This document shows, one piece after another, positions 18,022 through 26,262 of a stretch of 64,000 nt of DNA (positions within the stretch are counted from its first letter, which is position 1; each line of letters opens with the position of its first letter). Source of the stretch: Micromonospora purpureochromogenes. GTDB lineage: Bacteria > Actinomycetota > Actinomycetes > Mycobacteriales > Micromonosporaceae. Under the pieces are notes generated by a model. That model did not search any database. It saw only the letters and a list, made by a program, of their open reading frames with translations, and was not told the origin of the DNA. The position numbers and the translations under genes were made by a program. The stretch is taken from positions 2,666,001 through 2,730,000 of the forward strand of contig NZ_LT607410.1 of the NCBI RefSeq assembly GCF_900091515.1, given 5' to 3'.

Positions 18022-20013
18022 ATGTCCAACCCGATGTCCGGTGGGGGCATGACCGGGTGGAGCATGCTCCGGTCGATGCGCAGCAGTGACGAGGTCTCCG
18101 CGCACCGGCTGAAGCGGGGCACCGCCCGGCGGATCGTCGCCTTCGCGGAGCCGTACCGGCGGGACATCGTCGTCTTCCTGGTCACGGTGGTGATCGCCGC
18201 GATCATCGGGGTGGCCACCCCGGTGCTGGCCGGAAAGGTCATCAACGCCATCACCCGGGGCGGCGCCGAGGCCGGGGCGATCGTGGTCCGCCTGGCGCTG
18301 GTGATCGCCGCGCTGGCGGTCGCCGACGCCCTCTTCTCCCTCGCCCAGCGGTGGTACTCGGCCCGCATCGGCGAGGGGATCATCCTCGACCTGCGCACCC
18401 GGGTCTACGACCACGTGCAGCGGATGCCGTTGCAGTTCTTCACCCGCACCCAGACCGGGGCCCTGGTCAGCCGGCTCAACAACGACGTGATGGGCGCCCA
18501 GCGGGCGTTCACCTCGACCCTCTCCGGGGTGGTCAGCAACGTCATCCAGCTGGTGCTGACCGCCGGGGTGATGTTCACCCTCTCCTGGCAGATCACCACG
18601 CTCTCGCTGATCCTGCTGCCGATCTTCATCATCCCGGCCCGGCGGGTCGGGAAGCGGCTGGCCGAGATCACCCGGGAGTCGTACAACCTCGACGCCAAGA
18701 TGAACGCGACGATGACCGAGCGGTTCGGCGTGGCCGGGGCGCTGCTGGTCAAGCTCTTCGGCTCGCCCGAGATCGAGGCCCGCCGCTTCGCCGGCCGGGC
18801 CGAGCGGGTCCGCGACATCGGCATCCAGTCGGCCATGTACTCGCGGACGTTCTTCGTGGCGATGCTGCTGGTCGCCTCGCTGGCCCAGGCGCTGACCTAC
18901 GGGCTCGGCGGCTGGCTGGCGGTCACCGGCGGGGTCAGCGCCGGCACGGTGGTCACCCTCGCGCTGCTGCTCACCCGCCTCTACGGCCCGCTGACCGCGC
19001 TGTCCAACGTCCGGGTGGACGTGATGAGCGCGCTGGTCTCCTTCGACCGGGTCTTCGAGGTGCTGGACCTGCGCCCCGGCATCGAGGAGAAGCCGGACGC
19101 GGTGCCGGTGCCGCGCGGCAACGGGCGGGTCGAGTTCCGCGACGTGCGGTTCCGCTACCCGGCCGCCGCCGAGGTGTCGCTGGCCTCGCTGGAGGAGGTC
19201 GCCACCCTGGACCGCACGGTCAACGAGCCGGTGCTCAAGGGTGTGTCGTTCACCGTCGAGCCGGGCCAGATGGTGGCCCTGGTCGGGCCCTCCGGCGCCG
19301 GCAAGTCGACGCTGTCCATGCTGATCTCCCGGATCTACGACGTCACCGACGGCGAGGTGCGGGTCGGCGGCGTGGACGTCCGCGACGCCACCCTCGCCTC
19401 GCTGCGCGACGAGATCGGCGTGGTCACCCAGGACTCGCACCTGTTCCACGAGACGATCGCCGAGAACCTGCGCTACGCCAAGCCGGACGCCACCGACGAC
19501 GAGATCTGGGCGGCGCTGGCCGGCGCGCAGGTCGCCGACCTGGTCCGGGCGCTGCCCGAGGGGCTGGAGACGATGGTCGGTGAGCGCGGCTACCGCTTCT
19601 CCGGCGGCGAGAAGCAGCGCATCGCCATCGCCCGGCTGCTGCTCAAGGCGCCGTCGATCGTGATCCTCGACGAGGCCACCGCCCACCTGGACTCGGAGAG
19701 CGAGGCCGCGGTGCAGCGGGCGCTGGCGGTCGCGCTGACCGGGCGTACCGCACTGGTCATCGCGCACCGGCTCTCCACGGTCCGCGACGCCGACCAGATC
19801 CTGGTCCTCGACGACGGCCGGATCGTGGAGCGGGGCCGGCACGAGGAGCTGGTCGCGGTCGGCGGGCTCTACGCCGAGCTGTACCGCACCCAGTTCGCGG
19901 TCGCCGACTCGCCGGCGCCCTATGCGGCGACGGAGCCCGAGCCGGTGATCACCACGGTGCCGCTGGGCACGTACGTCGCCCAGGAGGCGATGCCGCCGGC
20001 GGCGGCCAACTAG
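18022..20013 (+). CDS. ABC exporter half-transporter (permease plus ATPase)
   Basis: A 663-residue fused ABC transporter. The N-terminal ABC_membrane domain (residues 40-330, six helices) is followed by the nucleotide-binding domain: Walker A GPSGAGKST near residue 425, Q-loop VTQDSHLF, signature FSGGEKQRIAIAR near residue 530, Walker B IVILDEATAHLD, and H-loop IAHRLST. Such half-transporters act as dimers in multidrug or lipid export; the cargo is unknown. A strong GGAGGTGACC site precedes the ATG. The protein has a 45-residue Pro/Ala-rich tail. The stop codon lies in a short tandem duplication (20001-20034). Confidence 0.93.
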   Translation: MSNPMSGGGMTGWSMLRSMRSSDEVSAHRLKRGTARRIVAFAEPYRRDIVVFLVTVVIAAIIGVATPVLAGKVINAITRGGAEAGAIVVRLALVIAALAVADALFSLAQRWYSARIGEGIILDLRTRVYDHVQRMPLQFFTRTQTGALVSRLNNDVMGAQRAFTSTLSGVVSNVIQLVLTAGVMFTLSWQITTLSLILLPIFIIPARRVGKRLAEITRESYNLDAKMNATMTERFGVAGALLVKLFGSPEIEARRFAGRAERVRDIGIQSAMYSRTFFVAMLLVASLAQALTYGLGGWLAVTGGVSAGTVVTLALLLTRLYGPLTALSNVRVDVMSALVSFDRVFEVLDLRPGIEEKPDAVPVPRGNGRVEFRDVRFRYPAAAEVSLASLEEVATLDRTVNEPVLKGVSFTVEPGQMVALVGPSGAGKSTLSMLISRIYDVTDGEVRVGGVDVRDATLASLRDEIGVVTQDSHLFHETIAENLRYAKPDATDDEIWAALAGAQVADLVRALPEGLETMVGERGYRFSGGEKQRIAIARLLLKAPSIVILDEATAHLDSESEAAVQRALAVALTGRTALVIAHRLSTVRDADQILVLDDGRIVERGRHEELVAVGGLYAELYRTQFAVADSPAPYAATEPEPVITTVPLGTYVAQEAMPPAAAN

Positions 20014-20034
20014 CCGCTGGCGGCCAACTAGCCG
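20001..20034. repeat. 18-bp-period tandem duplication over two stop codons
   Basis: GGCGGCCAACTAGCCG occurs at 20001-20016 and again at 20019-20034. The first copy holds the TAG of the ABC exporter; the second holds, on the minus strand, the CTA that is the stop of the glycosylase gene. The duplication therefore gives the two convergent genes their separate ends. Confidence 0.7.
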
Positions 20035-20771
20035 GCGGCGGCCGCCCGCAGCTCCCCGAACGCCGCCCCGAGCGTCTCCGGGGTGAAGTGCGCGTTCAGG
20101 CCGCTCGGGTTCGGCAGCACCCAGAGCCGGGCGCCGGCCAGCGTCTCCGGCTGCGGGCCGAAATCGGCCTTCGGCCGGCCGAACCCGATCCGGTACGCGG
20201 TCACCCCGACCACCGCCACCCACGCCGGCCGGTAGTGGGCGACCTTGCCGGTCAGGATCTCCGCACCGGCCACCAGCTCCGCCGGGGTCAGCTCGTCGGC
20301 GCGGGCGCTGGCCCGGGCCACCATGTTGGTGATGCCCAGGCCGAGGCCGGGGAGCTGGTCCTGTTCGCTCGGGTGCAGCTGGCGGGGGGTGAAGCCGCCC
20401 CGGTGCAGCGCCGGCCAGAAGCGGTTGCCGGGTCGGGCGAAGTGCCAGCCGGTGGCCGCCGACCAGAGCCCGGGATTGATGCCGACGAAGAGCACGTCCA
20501 ACCCGGGCGCGATCAGATCCGGGAGGGTCCGGTCGACCGCGGCGGCCAACTCGTCCTTCGTCGGCCGCCCCATGCCGGAGGCCCCCCGCGGCGCGCCGGA
20601 GGCTTCCCGCGTCGCATCGGACGCCGCTGGCGTCGCGCCGGCGGGCGGCCGGGCGGCGGACGGCCCCGGCCGCCGGCCGGACTGATGGCCCCGTGGCCCG
20701 GACCCGGCCCGGGCAACCGGCCGGCCCGGCCGGGCACCGGCCGGGTCGTCGGAGCGGTCGGCGGGGCTCAC
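20028..20771 (-). CDS. mug: G/U mismatch-specific uracil-DNA glycosylase (Mug-like)
   Basis: A base-excision repair enzyme removing uracil or thymine opposite guanine. The uracil-DNA glycosylase fold has motif A as FVGINPGLWSAATGWHFARP, with the Mug-type GINPG, and motif B as LPNPSGLNAHF near the C terminus. The first 66 residues are a Gly/Pro/Arg/Ser-rich, probably disordered extension. GTG 20771 overlaps the TGA of the upstream SDR gene, supporting the long form; ATG 20573 (MGRPTKDEL) would give the typical Mug length of 181 residues and is a fair alternative. Confidence 0.88.
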   Translation of the reverse strand: MSPADRSDDPAGARPGRPVARAGSGPRGHQSGRRPGPSAARPPAGATPAASDATREASGAPRGASGMGRPTKDELAAAVDRTLPDLIAPGLDVLFVGINPGLWSAATGWHFARPGNRFWPALHRGGFTPRQLHPSEQDQLPGLGLGITNMVARASARADELTPAELVAGAEILTGKVAHYRPAWVAVVGVTAYRIGFGRPKADFGPQPETLAGARLWVLPNPSGLNAHFTPETLGAAFGELRAAAAG

Positions 20772-21529
20772 AGGCCGCGCAGCGCGCCGCCGTCGACCGG
20801 CACGGTGACACCGGTGACGTAGCTCGCGGCGGGGGAGAGCAGGAACGCGGCGACCCGCCCGAACTCCGCCGGATCACCGATCCGGCGCAGCGGGATGCCG
20901 GCCTCCGCCTCGGCCCGGGCCGCCTCGGCGTCCCCGGTGGCGGCGAAGAGTTCCCGGTTGCGGTCGGTCATGATCCGTCCGGGCAGCAGGCCGAGCACCC
21001 GCACGCCCCGCGGGCCGTACTCGTCGGCCATGTCCTTGGCCACCCCGGCCAGGCCGGGGCGCAGGCCGTTGGAGATGCCGAGGCCCGGCACCGGGCCGCG
21101 GGCCGAGGTGGAGAGCACCAGCCCGATCGCGCCGCCGTCGGTGAGCGCGCCGGCCACCGTACGGGCGGCGCGGACGCTGCCGAGGAAGACCGTCTCGAAG
21201 GACTGTCGCCACTGTTCGTCGGTCGCCTGGGCGGCGGTGCCGCGGGGCGGGCCGCCGACCGAGACCAGCGCGCCGTCCAGCCGGCCGAAGTGCTCCCGCG
21301 CCGCCACCACGAGCCGCTGCGGCGTCTCCGGGTCGGCCAGGTCGGCGGTGAGCCCGATGGCGTGCCGGGGACCGCCGAGCCGCTCGACGGCCTCGGCGAC
21401 GCGCTCGGGGGCACGGGCCGAGAGGACCACCCGTGCGCCGTCGGCCACGAGGCACTCGGCGGCGGCGAAGCCCAGGCCCCGGGAGGCGCCGGTCAGCACG
21501 TACACCCGGTCGGTGAGTCCGAGATCCAT
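20768..21529 (-). CDS. SDR family oxidoreductase
   Basis: A 253-residue short-chain dehydrogenase/reductase. The cofactor motif TGASRGLGFAAA is at residues 13-24. The acidic/basic pattern after beta-2 (LSARAPERVAE) suggests NADP(H). The canonical active site is altered: the usual Ser is in LVLSTSARGPVPG, but the usual YxxxK is replaced, as ISNGLRPGLAGVAKDMADEY carries Asn/Arg where Tyr is expected, with Lys four further on. It may thus be an atypical or non-dehydrogenase SDR. The C terminus YVTGVTVPVDGGALRGL is normal. The ATG is at 21529; the stop overlaps the glycosylase start (GTGA). Confidence 0.88.
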   Translation of the reverse strand: MDLGLTDRVYVLTGASRGLGFAAAECLVADGARVVLSARAPERVAEAVERLGGPRHAIGLTADLADPETPQRLVVAAREHFGRLDGALVSVGGPPRGTAAQATDEQWRQSFETVFLGSVRAARTVAGALTDGGAIGLVLSTSARGPVPGLGISNGLRPGLAGVAKDMADEYGPRGVRVLGLLPGRIMTDRNRELFAATGDAEAARAEAEAGIPLRRIGDPAEFGRVAAFLLSPAASYVTGVTVPVDGGALRGL

Positions 21530-21576
21530 GCTGCCGATCCTGCCGTACCCGCCTACCGGACGCACCGGGTGGGCGG

Positions 21577-22062
21577 TCAGCGCCGGGCGGGGCGCAGCAG
21601 GCGTACCCGACCGGCGAGCTGCACCGCGACGGCGCCGCCGGCGCGGGCGACGGCCGGCAGCCGGCGGGGTCGCGGCGCGTGGTGGCCGTCGTAGCGGCTG
21701 CCCGCCTCGCGGGCGACCAGCTCCTCGGCGCCGAGCGGGGGCAGCGTGCCCCGCTCGCGCAGCGTGCGGGCCAGGTCCCAGCCGTCGCGCAGCGCGCCGT
21801 TGGTGGGGCGGTCGGCCGCCCACTCGCGGAAGGTGGTCCACCAGGCGTCGCCGAGGGCGGCGGCGAGCAGCGGCCAGTGCCGGGCCACCTCGCCGGCGCG
21901 CTTGCCGAGCAGGGCGACCCGGGCGGCCCGCACCGGCCCGGGCGCGAAGCCGGCCGGCAGCGGCGCCCCGGCGACCAGCGCCGCCACCAGCGCCGCCTGC
22001 CGGGCGCCGAGTTCGCCGCCCGGCGCTGCGCCGGGCGGACCGGAGACCGTCCGGTCGCTCAC
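21577..22062 (-). CDS. DUF2063/SCO6045-like partner protein of the DUF692 enzyme
   Basis: A 161-residue protein without signal peptide or membrane segment. Residues 15-110 (RQAALVAALVAGAPLPAGF, then AARVALLGKRAGEVARHWPL and FREWAADRPTNGALRDGW) follow the pattern of the DUF2063-type N-terminal domain, the usual partner of DUF692 (MNIO) enzymes and thought to bind the precursor peptide. The C-terminal 50 residues are very basic (HHAPRPRRLP, VRLLRPARR). GTG 22062 overlaps the stop of the DUF692 gene (GTGA), so the two are coupled. The role is inferred from family and position; no substrate-binding residue can be proved from sequence alone. Confidence 0.7.
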   Translation of the reverse strand: MSDRTVSGPPGAAPGGELGARQAALVAALVAGAPLPAGFAPGPVRAARVALLGKRAGEVARHWPLLAAALGDAWWTTFREWAADRPTNGALRDGWDLARTLRERGTLPPLGAEELVAREAGSRYDGHHAPRPRRLPAVARAGGAVAVQLAGRVRLLRPARR

Positions 22063-22877
22063 GTGACCACCGGGAATCCGGAGGCGGCGGCGAGCGCGTC
22101 CAGCTCGGCCCGCAGGGCGGGCGCGGGCGGGTAGTGCCCGTCGCGTTCCAGCAGCAGCGCCGGGGGCCGGCGGCGCTCACAGAGCGCGCCGACCAGGTCG
22201 AGCACCTCCGGCGGCACCGGGTCGGTGTGCGTGTCGTGGTAGAAGCCGCCCCGCTCGGCACCGCCGGCCACGTGCACGTAGGCGACCCGGTCCAGCGGGA
22301 GCCGGTCGAGCAGGGCGAGCGGGTCGTCGCCCCGGTTGCGGGCGTTGGCGTGCACGTTGGCGACGTCGAGCAGCAGCGTGGCCCCGGTGGCGTCCAGGAT
22401 CTCGGTGAGGAAGTCCGCCTCGTCCAGCTCGTCGTCGGGCCAGTCGAAGAGCGCGGCGATCGGCTCCAGGGCGATCGGCACCGGCAGCTGCTCCTGCGCC
22501 CGCCGGACGTTGGCCGCCACCGCGGCCACCGCCTCCCGGCTGCGCGGCAGCGGCAGCAGGTGGCCGGCCTCCAGGCCGCCGGCCCGGACGAACGCGATGT
22601 GCTCGCTGACCAGCGGCGCGTCGAGGAGTTCGGCGACCCGGGCCAGGTGGGTCACCCGGGCCGGGTCGACCGGTTCCGCGCCGCCGAGGGAGAGCCGCAC
22701 CCCGTGCGGTACGACCGTGACGTCGCGCCCGCGCAGCTCGGCCAGCCCCGGCGGGAGCGAACCCGTCGACGGGATCGACTCGGCCACCACCTCGACGAAG
22801 CGCAGTCCGGGCAGCTCGGCGACGAATCCGGCGATCTCCGGCCGCCAGCCGATGCCCACCCCGCTCGGACCGGTCAT
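22059..22877 (-). CDS. DUF692 multinuclear non-heme iron-dependent oxidase (MNIO)
   Basis: A 272-residue TIM-barrel protein of the DUF692 family (MbnB, TglH, BufB relatives), which use two or three iron ions and oxygen to modify cysteine-containing peptides. Expected metal-ligand segments are all present in order: PHGVRLSLG (His), SEHIAFV (Glu-His), ALEPIAALF (Glu), LLLDVANVHANA (Asp, Asn, His), VAYVHVAGG (His), YHDTHTDPV (Asp-His) and LLERDGHYP (Glu-Asp). ATG 22877 overlaps the stop of the upstream membrane-protein gene (ATGA) and the stop overlaps the next gene (GTGA). A tight three-gene operon with a Cys-rich protein suggests the latter is its substrate. Confidence 0.9.
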   Translation of the reverse strand: MTGPSGVGIGWRPEIAGFVAELPGLRFVEVVAESIPSTGSLPPGLAELRGRDVTVVPHGVRLSLGGAEPVDPARVTHLARVAELLDAPLVSEHIAFVRAGGLEAGHLLPLPRSREAVAAVAANVRRAQEQLPVPIALEPIAALFDWPDDELDEADFLTEILDATGATLLLDVANVHANARNRGDDPLALLDRLPLDRVAYVHVAGGAERGGFYHDTHTDPVPPEVLDLVGALCERRRPPALLLERDGHYPPAPALRAELDALAAASGFPVVT

Positions 22878-23782
22878 CCGCCGCACCCACCGCCGCCGCC
22901 GCACCCACCACCACCGCCGCCGCAGGAGCTGCCGCCGCCACCGCAGGAACTGCCGCCGCCACAGGAGCCGCCGCCAGTGCCACCGCTGCTGTTCAGCGCC
23001 TGCCGCTGGATCTCCGCCTGCTCGGCGAAGCCCGGGTCCAGGGCCCAGAGCGAGGCGGTGCCGAACAGCGCGACCCCCATGGCCGCCCCGGCCGCGCCGT
23101 AGGTGGCGTAGGCGGGTGCGGACGCGGGGGAGAGGTGGATGTTGCTCTGGCGCAGCTCGCGCAGCGTGGCGTCGGCCGCCCGGGTCCGCCACGGCACCCG
23201 GGAGAGCAGCACCAGCGGGACGATCAGGGCGAGGACGGCGAGCAGCAGGAAGCCGACCGGTCGGTCGTTGGCCAGCCCGGCGGCGATCCGGGCCGCGCCG
23301 AGCGCCATCAGGGCGAGCACCAGCCACGCGCCGCGCCGGGCCGCCGTGCGCTGCTCGGGGTGCAGCGCCAGGCCCTGCCGTTGCAGGCCCTCGCGCAGCT
23401 CGGTGAGGGCGCGGGACACCCGCTGCTCGCGGGCCAGCTCCCGGGTGTGCAGGTGGTTGCGGGCGGCGTGGTGAACCGCCTGGTCGAGCGGGGTGACGCC
23501 GCTGGGCAGGGGGCCCCCGGTGGTGAGGCGCCGGTCGGGACGCACCCCGACCGCGCCGCAGCCGCGCAGGCCGCCCAGCGCCGTCCAGATCGCGAGCTGG
23601 TCGCCGCCGTTGAGGTACGCGACCTGCTGCGGCCCGAGCTGGCCGGTCCCGGCCGCCGGCTGCCCGGCGAGGATCCGGGACCGGTACACGATCGAGCCGA
23701 CGACGACCACCAGGGCCGCCAGCAGATAGAACCGGAGGAACGTCGGGCCGGAAATGCCCCAGGTGTCGGCCGCCAGCATCAT
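22874..23782 (-). CDS. TIGR04222-type membrane protein with Gly/Cys-rich tail (candidate MNIO substrate)
   Basis: A 302-residue protein. A first hydrophobic helix (about 13-33) is followed by a soluble domain with a GGDQLAIWTALGGL segment, then two adjacent helices (about 172-215) and one further hydrophobic stretch (about 245-265). The last 40 residues are almost only Gly, Ser and Cys: five cysteines, spaced by GGGSS, GGGGSS, GGGGGG and GGGGG. This is the architecture of the TIGR04222 family. ATG 23782 is preceded by AGGAG. The tail may be where the coupled DUF692 enzyme acts. The function of the membrane part is unknown. Confidence 0.8.
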   Translation of the reverse strand: MMLAADTWGISGPTFLRFYLLAALVVVVGSIVYRSRILAGQPAAGTGQLGPQQVAYLNGGDQLAIWTALGGLRGCGAVGVRPDRRLTTGGPLPSGVTPLDQAVHHAARNHLHTRELAREQRVSRALTELREGLQRQGLALHPEQRTAARRGAWLVLALMALGAARIAAGLANDRPVGFLLLAVLALIVPLVLLSRVPWRTRAADATLRELRQSNIHLSPASAPAYATYGAAGAAMGVALFGTASLWALDPGFAEQAEIQRQALNSSGGTGGGSCGGGSSCGGGGSSCGGGGGGCGGGGGCGG

Positions 23783-23887
23783 GGCTCTGCTCCTGTCACG
23801 CGAGGGGATCGCGGCCTCATTGTGGAGCAGGGCCGCCACGCGCCGACCGCCGTGCGGGCCGAGTTACCAAGCCGAAACGTCCGGCGG

Positions 23888-24460
23888 TCAGCGCCGGCGT
23901 ACGGCCTCCTCGACCAGGTCCAGCACCGGGCCCAGGTCGCCGGCCGGCCGGCCCATCGCCAGGTGCAGCACCAGGCCGTCGTACGCCAACTCCAGGAACT
24001 GGGCCAGCACGTCGATCGGGACGTCCTCGCGGAGCACCCCGGCCTCCCGCTGCCGGACCAGCCGGTCCCGAGTGGCCTCGGCGATGGCGGCCGAGCGCTC
24101 GGCCCAGCGGCGGGCGAACGCCGGGTCGGTGCGCAGCCGGCGGGAGACCTCCAGCTGGCTGCCCAGCCAGCCGGTGGTGTCGGGGGAGATCGCCCGGGCC
24201 AGCAGGTCCCGCATGACCTGGACGAGGCCGTTGCGGGCCACGGTCTCCACCATGGCCGCCGCGTCGTCCTCGGCGACGGCGAGGAAGAGCGAGTCCTTGT
24301 CCCGGAAGTGGTGGAAGATGGCGCCCCGGGACAGCCGGGTGGCCTCCTCCAGCCGGCGCACGGTGGCTCCCTCGTAGCCGTGCCGGGCGAAACAGGCCCG
24401 CGCCGCGGCAAGGATCTCCTGTCGGCGCGCGTCGAGCTGGTCCTGACTTACTCTGGGCAC
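23888..24460 (-). CDS. acnR: TetR-family regulator, AcnR-like (aconitase repressor)
   Basis: A 190-residue TetR/AcrR regulator. The N-terminal HTH reads ILAAARACFARHGYEGATVR then RLEEATRLSRGAIFHHFRDK. The whole protein, from MPRVSQDQLDARRQEIL to the end LDLVEEAVRRR, follows the AcnR family (C. glutamicum AcnR, M. tuberculosis Rv1474c as I remember them), which represses the aconitase gene and senses citrate/Mg. In those genomes acnR adjoins acn; here aconitase is 13 kb away (37811-40645). The start is GTG. An 18-bp motif with a perfect 12-bp palindrome lies 34 bases upstream and recurs upstream of acnA. Confidence 0.82.
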   Translation of the reverse strand: MPRVSQDQLDARRQEILAAARACFARHGYEGATVRRLEEATRLSRGAIFHHFRDKDSLFLAVAEDDAAAMVETVARNGLVQVMRDLLARAISPDTTGWLGSQLEVSRRLRTDPAFARRWAERSAAIAEATRDRLVRQREAGVLREDVPIDVLAQFLELAYDGLVLHLAMGRPAGDLGPVLDLVEEAVRRR

Positions 24461-24493
24461 GGGTCGATCGTCCCAGCTGACCCTGCGTTACGC

Positions 24494-24511
24494 AAACCGT
24501 ACGTACGGCTT
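24494..24511. promoter_or_regulatory. Candidate AcnR operator, acnR site
   Basis: AAACCGTACGTACGGCTT contains the perfect palindrome CCGTACGTACGG (24497-24508). It lies between the divergent acnR and amidase genes. A near copy, AAACCGTACGTCCGTCTT, lies upstream of acnA at 40755-40772 (16 of 18 bases equal). The GTAC core also appears in the C. glutamicum AcnR site as I recall it. Confidence 0.6.
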
Positions 24512-24564
24512 GGGATCTTGCGTGGTGGGACGGGCCGGCGCGGCGATCCGGTTAGGATCGGCGG

Positions 24565-25437
24565 GTGACGACGCCCCCGGTCGCCTCCGCCCCCCTTCCG
24601 TCCGCCCCGCTGACCGTCGCCGCCGTGCAGGCCGACCCGGTCCCCGGCGACCTGCCCGGCAACGCGCGGGTCGCCGCCGGCCTGGCCGCCCGGGCCGCCG
24701 GTGACGGCGCCCGGGTCGCCGTGCTGCCGGAGCTGTTCCTGCCGGCCTACCATCCGCCGACGCTGGCCGCCGATCCCACCGGCACGGACGTGGCCGCGAC
24801 GGGCGACGGCGCGGTCGACGACCCCCGGCTCGACCCGCTGCGGGCCGCCGCCCGCGACGGCCGGATCACCCTGGTCGTCGGCGCCGCGGTCCGCCACCCG
24901 GACGGCCGCCGGACCATCTCCGCCCTGGTCGTCGACCCGACCGGCGCGATCCGGGACGGGTACGACAAGCAGCAGCTCTGGGGCGGCGAGCGGGAGCTGT
25001 TCGACGCCGGCCGGCGGGGTGCCACCCTGCTGGTCGACGACTGGCGGCTCGGACTGGGCATCTGCTACGACGGGTGCTTCCCGGAGCACGCCCGGGCCGC
25101 CGCGGCCGACGGCGCGCACGGCTACCTCTGCCCGAGCGGCTACCTCGCCGGGTCGGCGCACCGGCGCGACCTCTACTACGCCGCGCGGGCCCTGGACAAC
25201 ACCATGTACGTCGTCTTCGCCAACGCCGTCGGCGGCGCCGACCCGTGGCGGTTCAACGGTGGCGCGGCGGTCTACGACCCGGAGGGGCGGCCGCTGGTGC
25301 GCGGCGCCGACGACGGTGCGGCCGTGCTGGTCGCCACCCTGGATCCGGCCGCGCTCGCGGCCACCCGCTCGGCCCACTCGATGCTCGCCGACCGGCCCGC
25401 CGACCAGGGGCTCCCCCGAACGGTGCTGCCGGCCTGA
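24565..25437 (+). CDS. Carbon-nitrogen hydrolase (nitrilase superfamily amidase)
   Basis: A 290-residue nitrilase-fold enzyme. The catalytic triad is visible: Glu in VLPELFLPAYH near residue 57, Lys in YDKQQLWGGERELF near residue 135, and Cys in GLGICYDGCFPEHAR near residue 170. The family hydrolyses amides, ureido compounds or N-acyl groups; the substrate here is unknown. The N-terminal 16 residues are Pro/Ala-rich and dispensable in appearance. GTG at 24565 starts the frame. It is divergent from acnR, so the palindrome at 24494-24511 could influence it too. Confidence 0.88.
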   Translation: MTTPPVASAPLPSAPLTVAAVQADPVPGDLPGNARVAAGLAARAAGDGARVAVLPELFLPAYHPPTLAADPTGTDVAATGDGAVDDPRLDPLRAAARDGRITLVVGAAVRHPDGRRTISALVVDPTGAIRDGYDKQQLWGGERELFDAGRRGATLLVDDWRLGLGICYDGCFPEHARAAAADGAHGYLCPSGYLAGSAHRRDLYYAARALDNTMYVVFANAVGGADPWRFNGGAAVYDPEGRPLVRGADDGAAVLVATLDPAALAATRSAHSMLADRPADQGLPRTVLPA

Positions 25438-25496
25438 CGGACGTCGTCGACCGCCCGGCCATGTCGACGGCGACCCCTCTCCCGTAAGGTGCCCGC

Positions 25497-26141
25497 GTGC
25501 CGCTGCTCCTGCTCGACCTGGACAACACCCTGCTCGACCGGGCAGGTCCGTTCCGTGCCTGGGGTGAGCGGTTCCTGGACAGCATCGGCGCGCCCCACAC
25601 CGACATCGACTGGCTGCTCTCCATCGACGCCGACGGGCTCACCGACCGGTGGGATATCGCCGACGCCATCCGTGACCGGTACGCGCTGCGCATCCCCTCG
25701 ATCGACCTGGTCGAGGAGCTGCACGACGGGGTGGTGGCGAACACCCGCCTCGACCCGCTGGTCGCCTGCGCGCTGCGGATCGCCGACGACGCCGGCTGGG
25801 TGCCGGTGGTGGTCACCAACGGCTCGGTCCGCCAGCAGGACGCCAAGATCCGGGGGACCGGGCTGGACCGGTACGTCGCCGACTGGGTGATCTCGGAGGA
25901 GGCCGGGGTCAGCAAGCCCAATCCGCGGATCTTCGCGCTGGCCGCCCAGCGGGCCCGGATGCCGCTGCGCGGGGCGTGGGTGGTGGGGGACAGCCCCGAG
26001 GCGGACATCGGCGGGGCCGCCGCCGTCGGCCTGCCCAGCGTCTGGCTGCACCGGGGGCGTACCTGGCCGGACAACCGGTTCGCCCCGACCCGCACCGTCG
26101 ACTCGCTGATCGCGGCCGTCGCCACGGTGCTCGCCGCCTGA
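25497..26141 (+). CDS. HAD-superfamily hydrolase (phosphatase-like)
   Basis: A 214-residue haloacid-dehalogenase-like hydrolase. Motif I is LLLDLDNTLLD (residues 4-14, nucleophile Asp), motif II VVVTNGS near residue 106, motif III Lys in GVSKPNPRIF near residue 140, and motif IV WVVGDSPEADIGGA near residue 162. The cap is a small helical insertion between motifs I and II (subfamily I). It probably dephosphorylates a small metabolite. The start is GTG 25497, directly before motif I. It is 59 bases after the amidase gene and may share its transcript. Confidence 0.88.
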   Translation: MPLLLLDLDNTLLDRAGPFRAWGERFLDSIGAPHTDIDWLLSIDADGLTDRWDIADAIRDRYALRIPSIDLVEELHDGVVANTRLDPLVACALRIADDAGWVPVVVTNGSVRQQDAKIRGTGLDRYVADWVISEEAGVSKPNPRIFALAAQRARMPLRGAWVVGDSPEADIGGAAAVGLPSVWLHRGRTWPDNRFAPTRTVDSLIAAVATVLAA

Positions 26142-26262
26142 GGCACGGGCGGGGCCGGGCGGGGTCCGGTAATTCGGTTGCCGCCGGATCGGGCGCCGGT
26201 CAGCATGGTGCCGCGCGGGTGCGCAGCCGGGTCGAGCCCGGTCGAGGAGAAGGAGGTCGGTC

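Noticed and set aside
17044..20877. 1,277-codon open frame opposite the enoyl-CoA hydratase and ABC exporter genes
   Set aside because: Antisense shadow of two certain genes; no recognisable domains. Similar shadows lie at 31030-34701, 37730-40609 and 60518-63907, and were left out.
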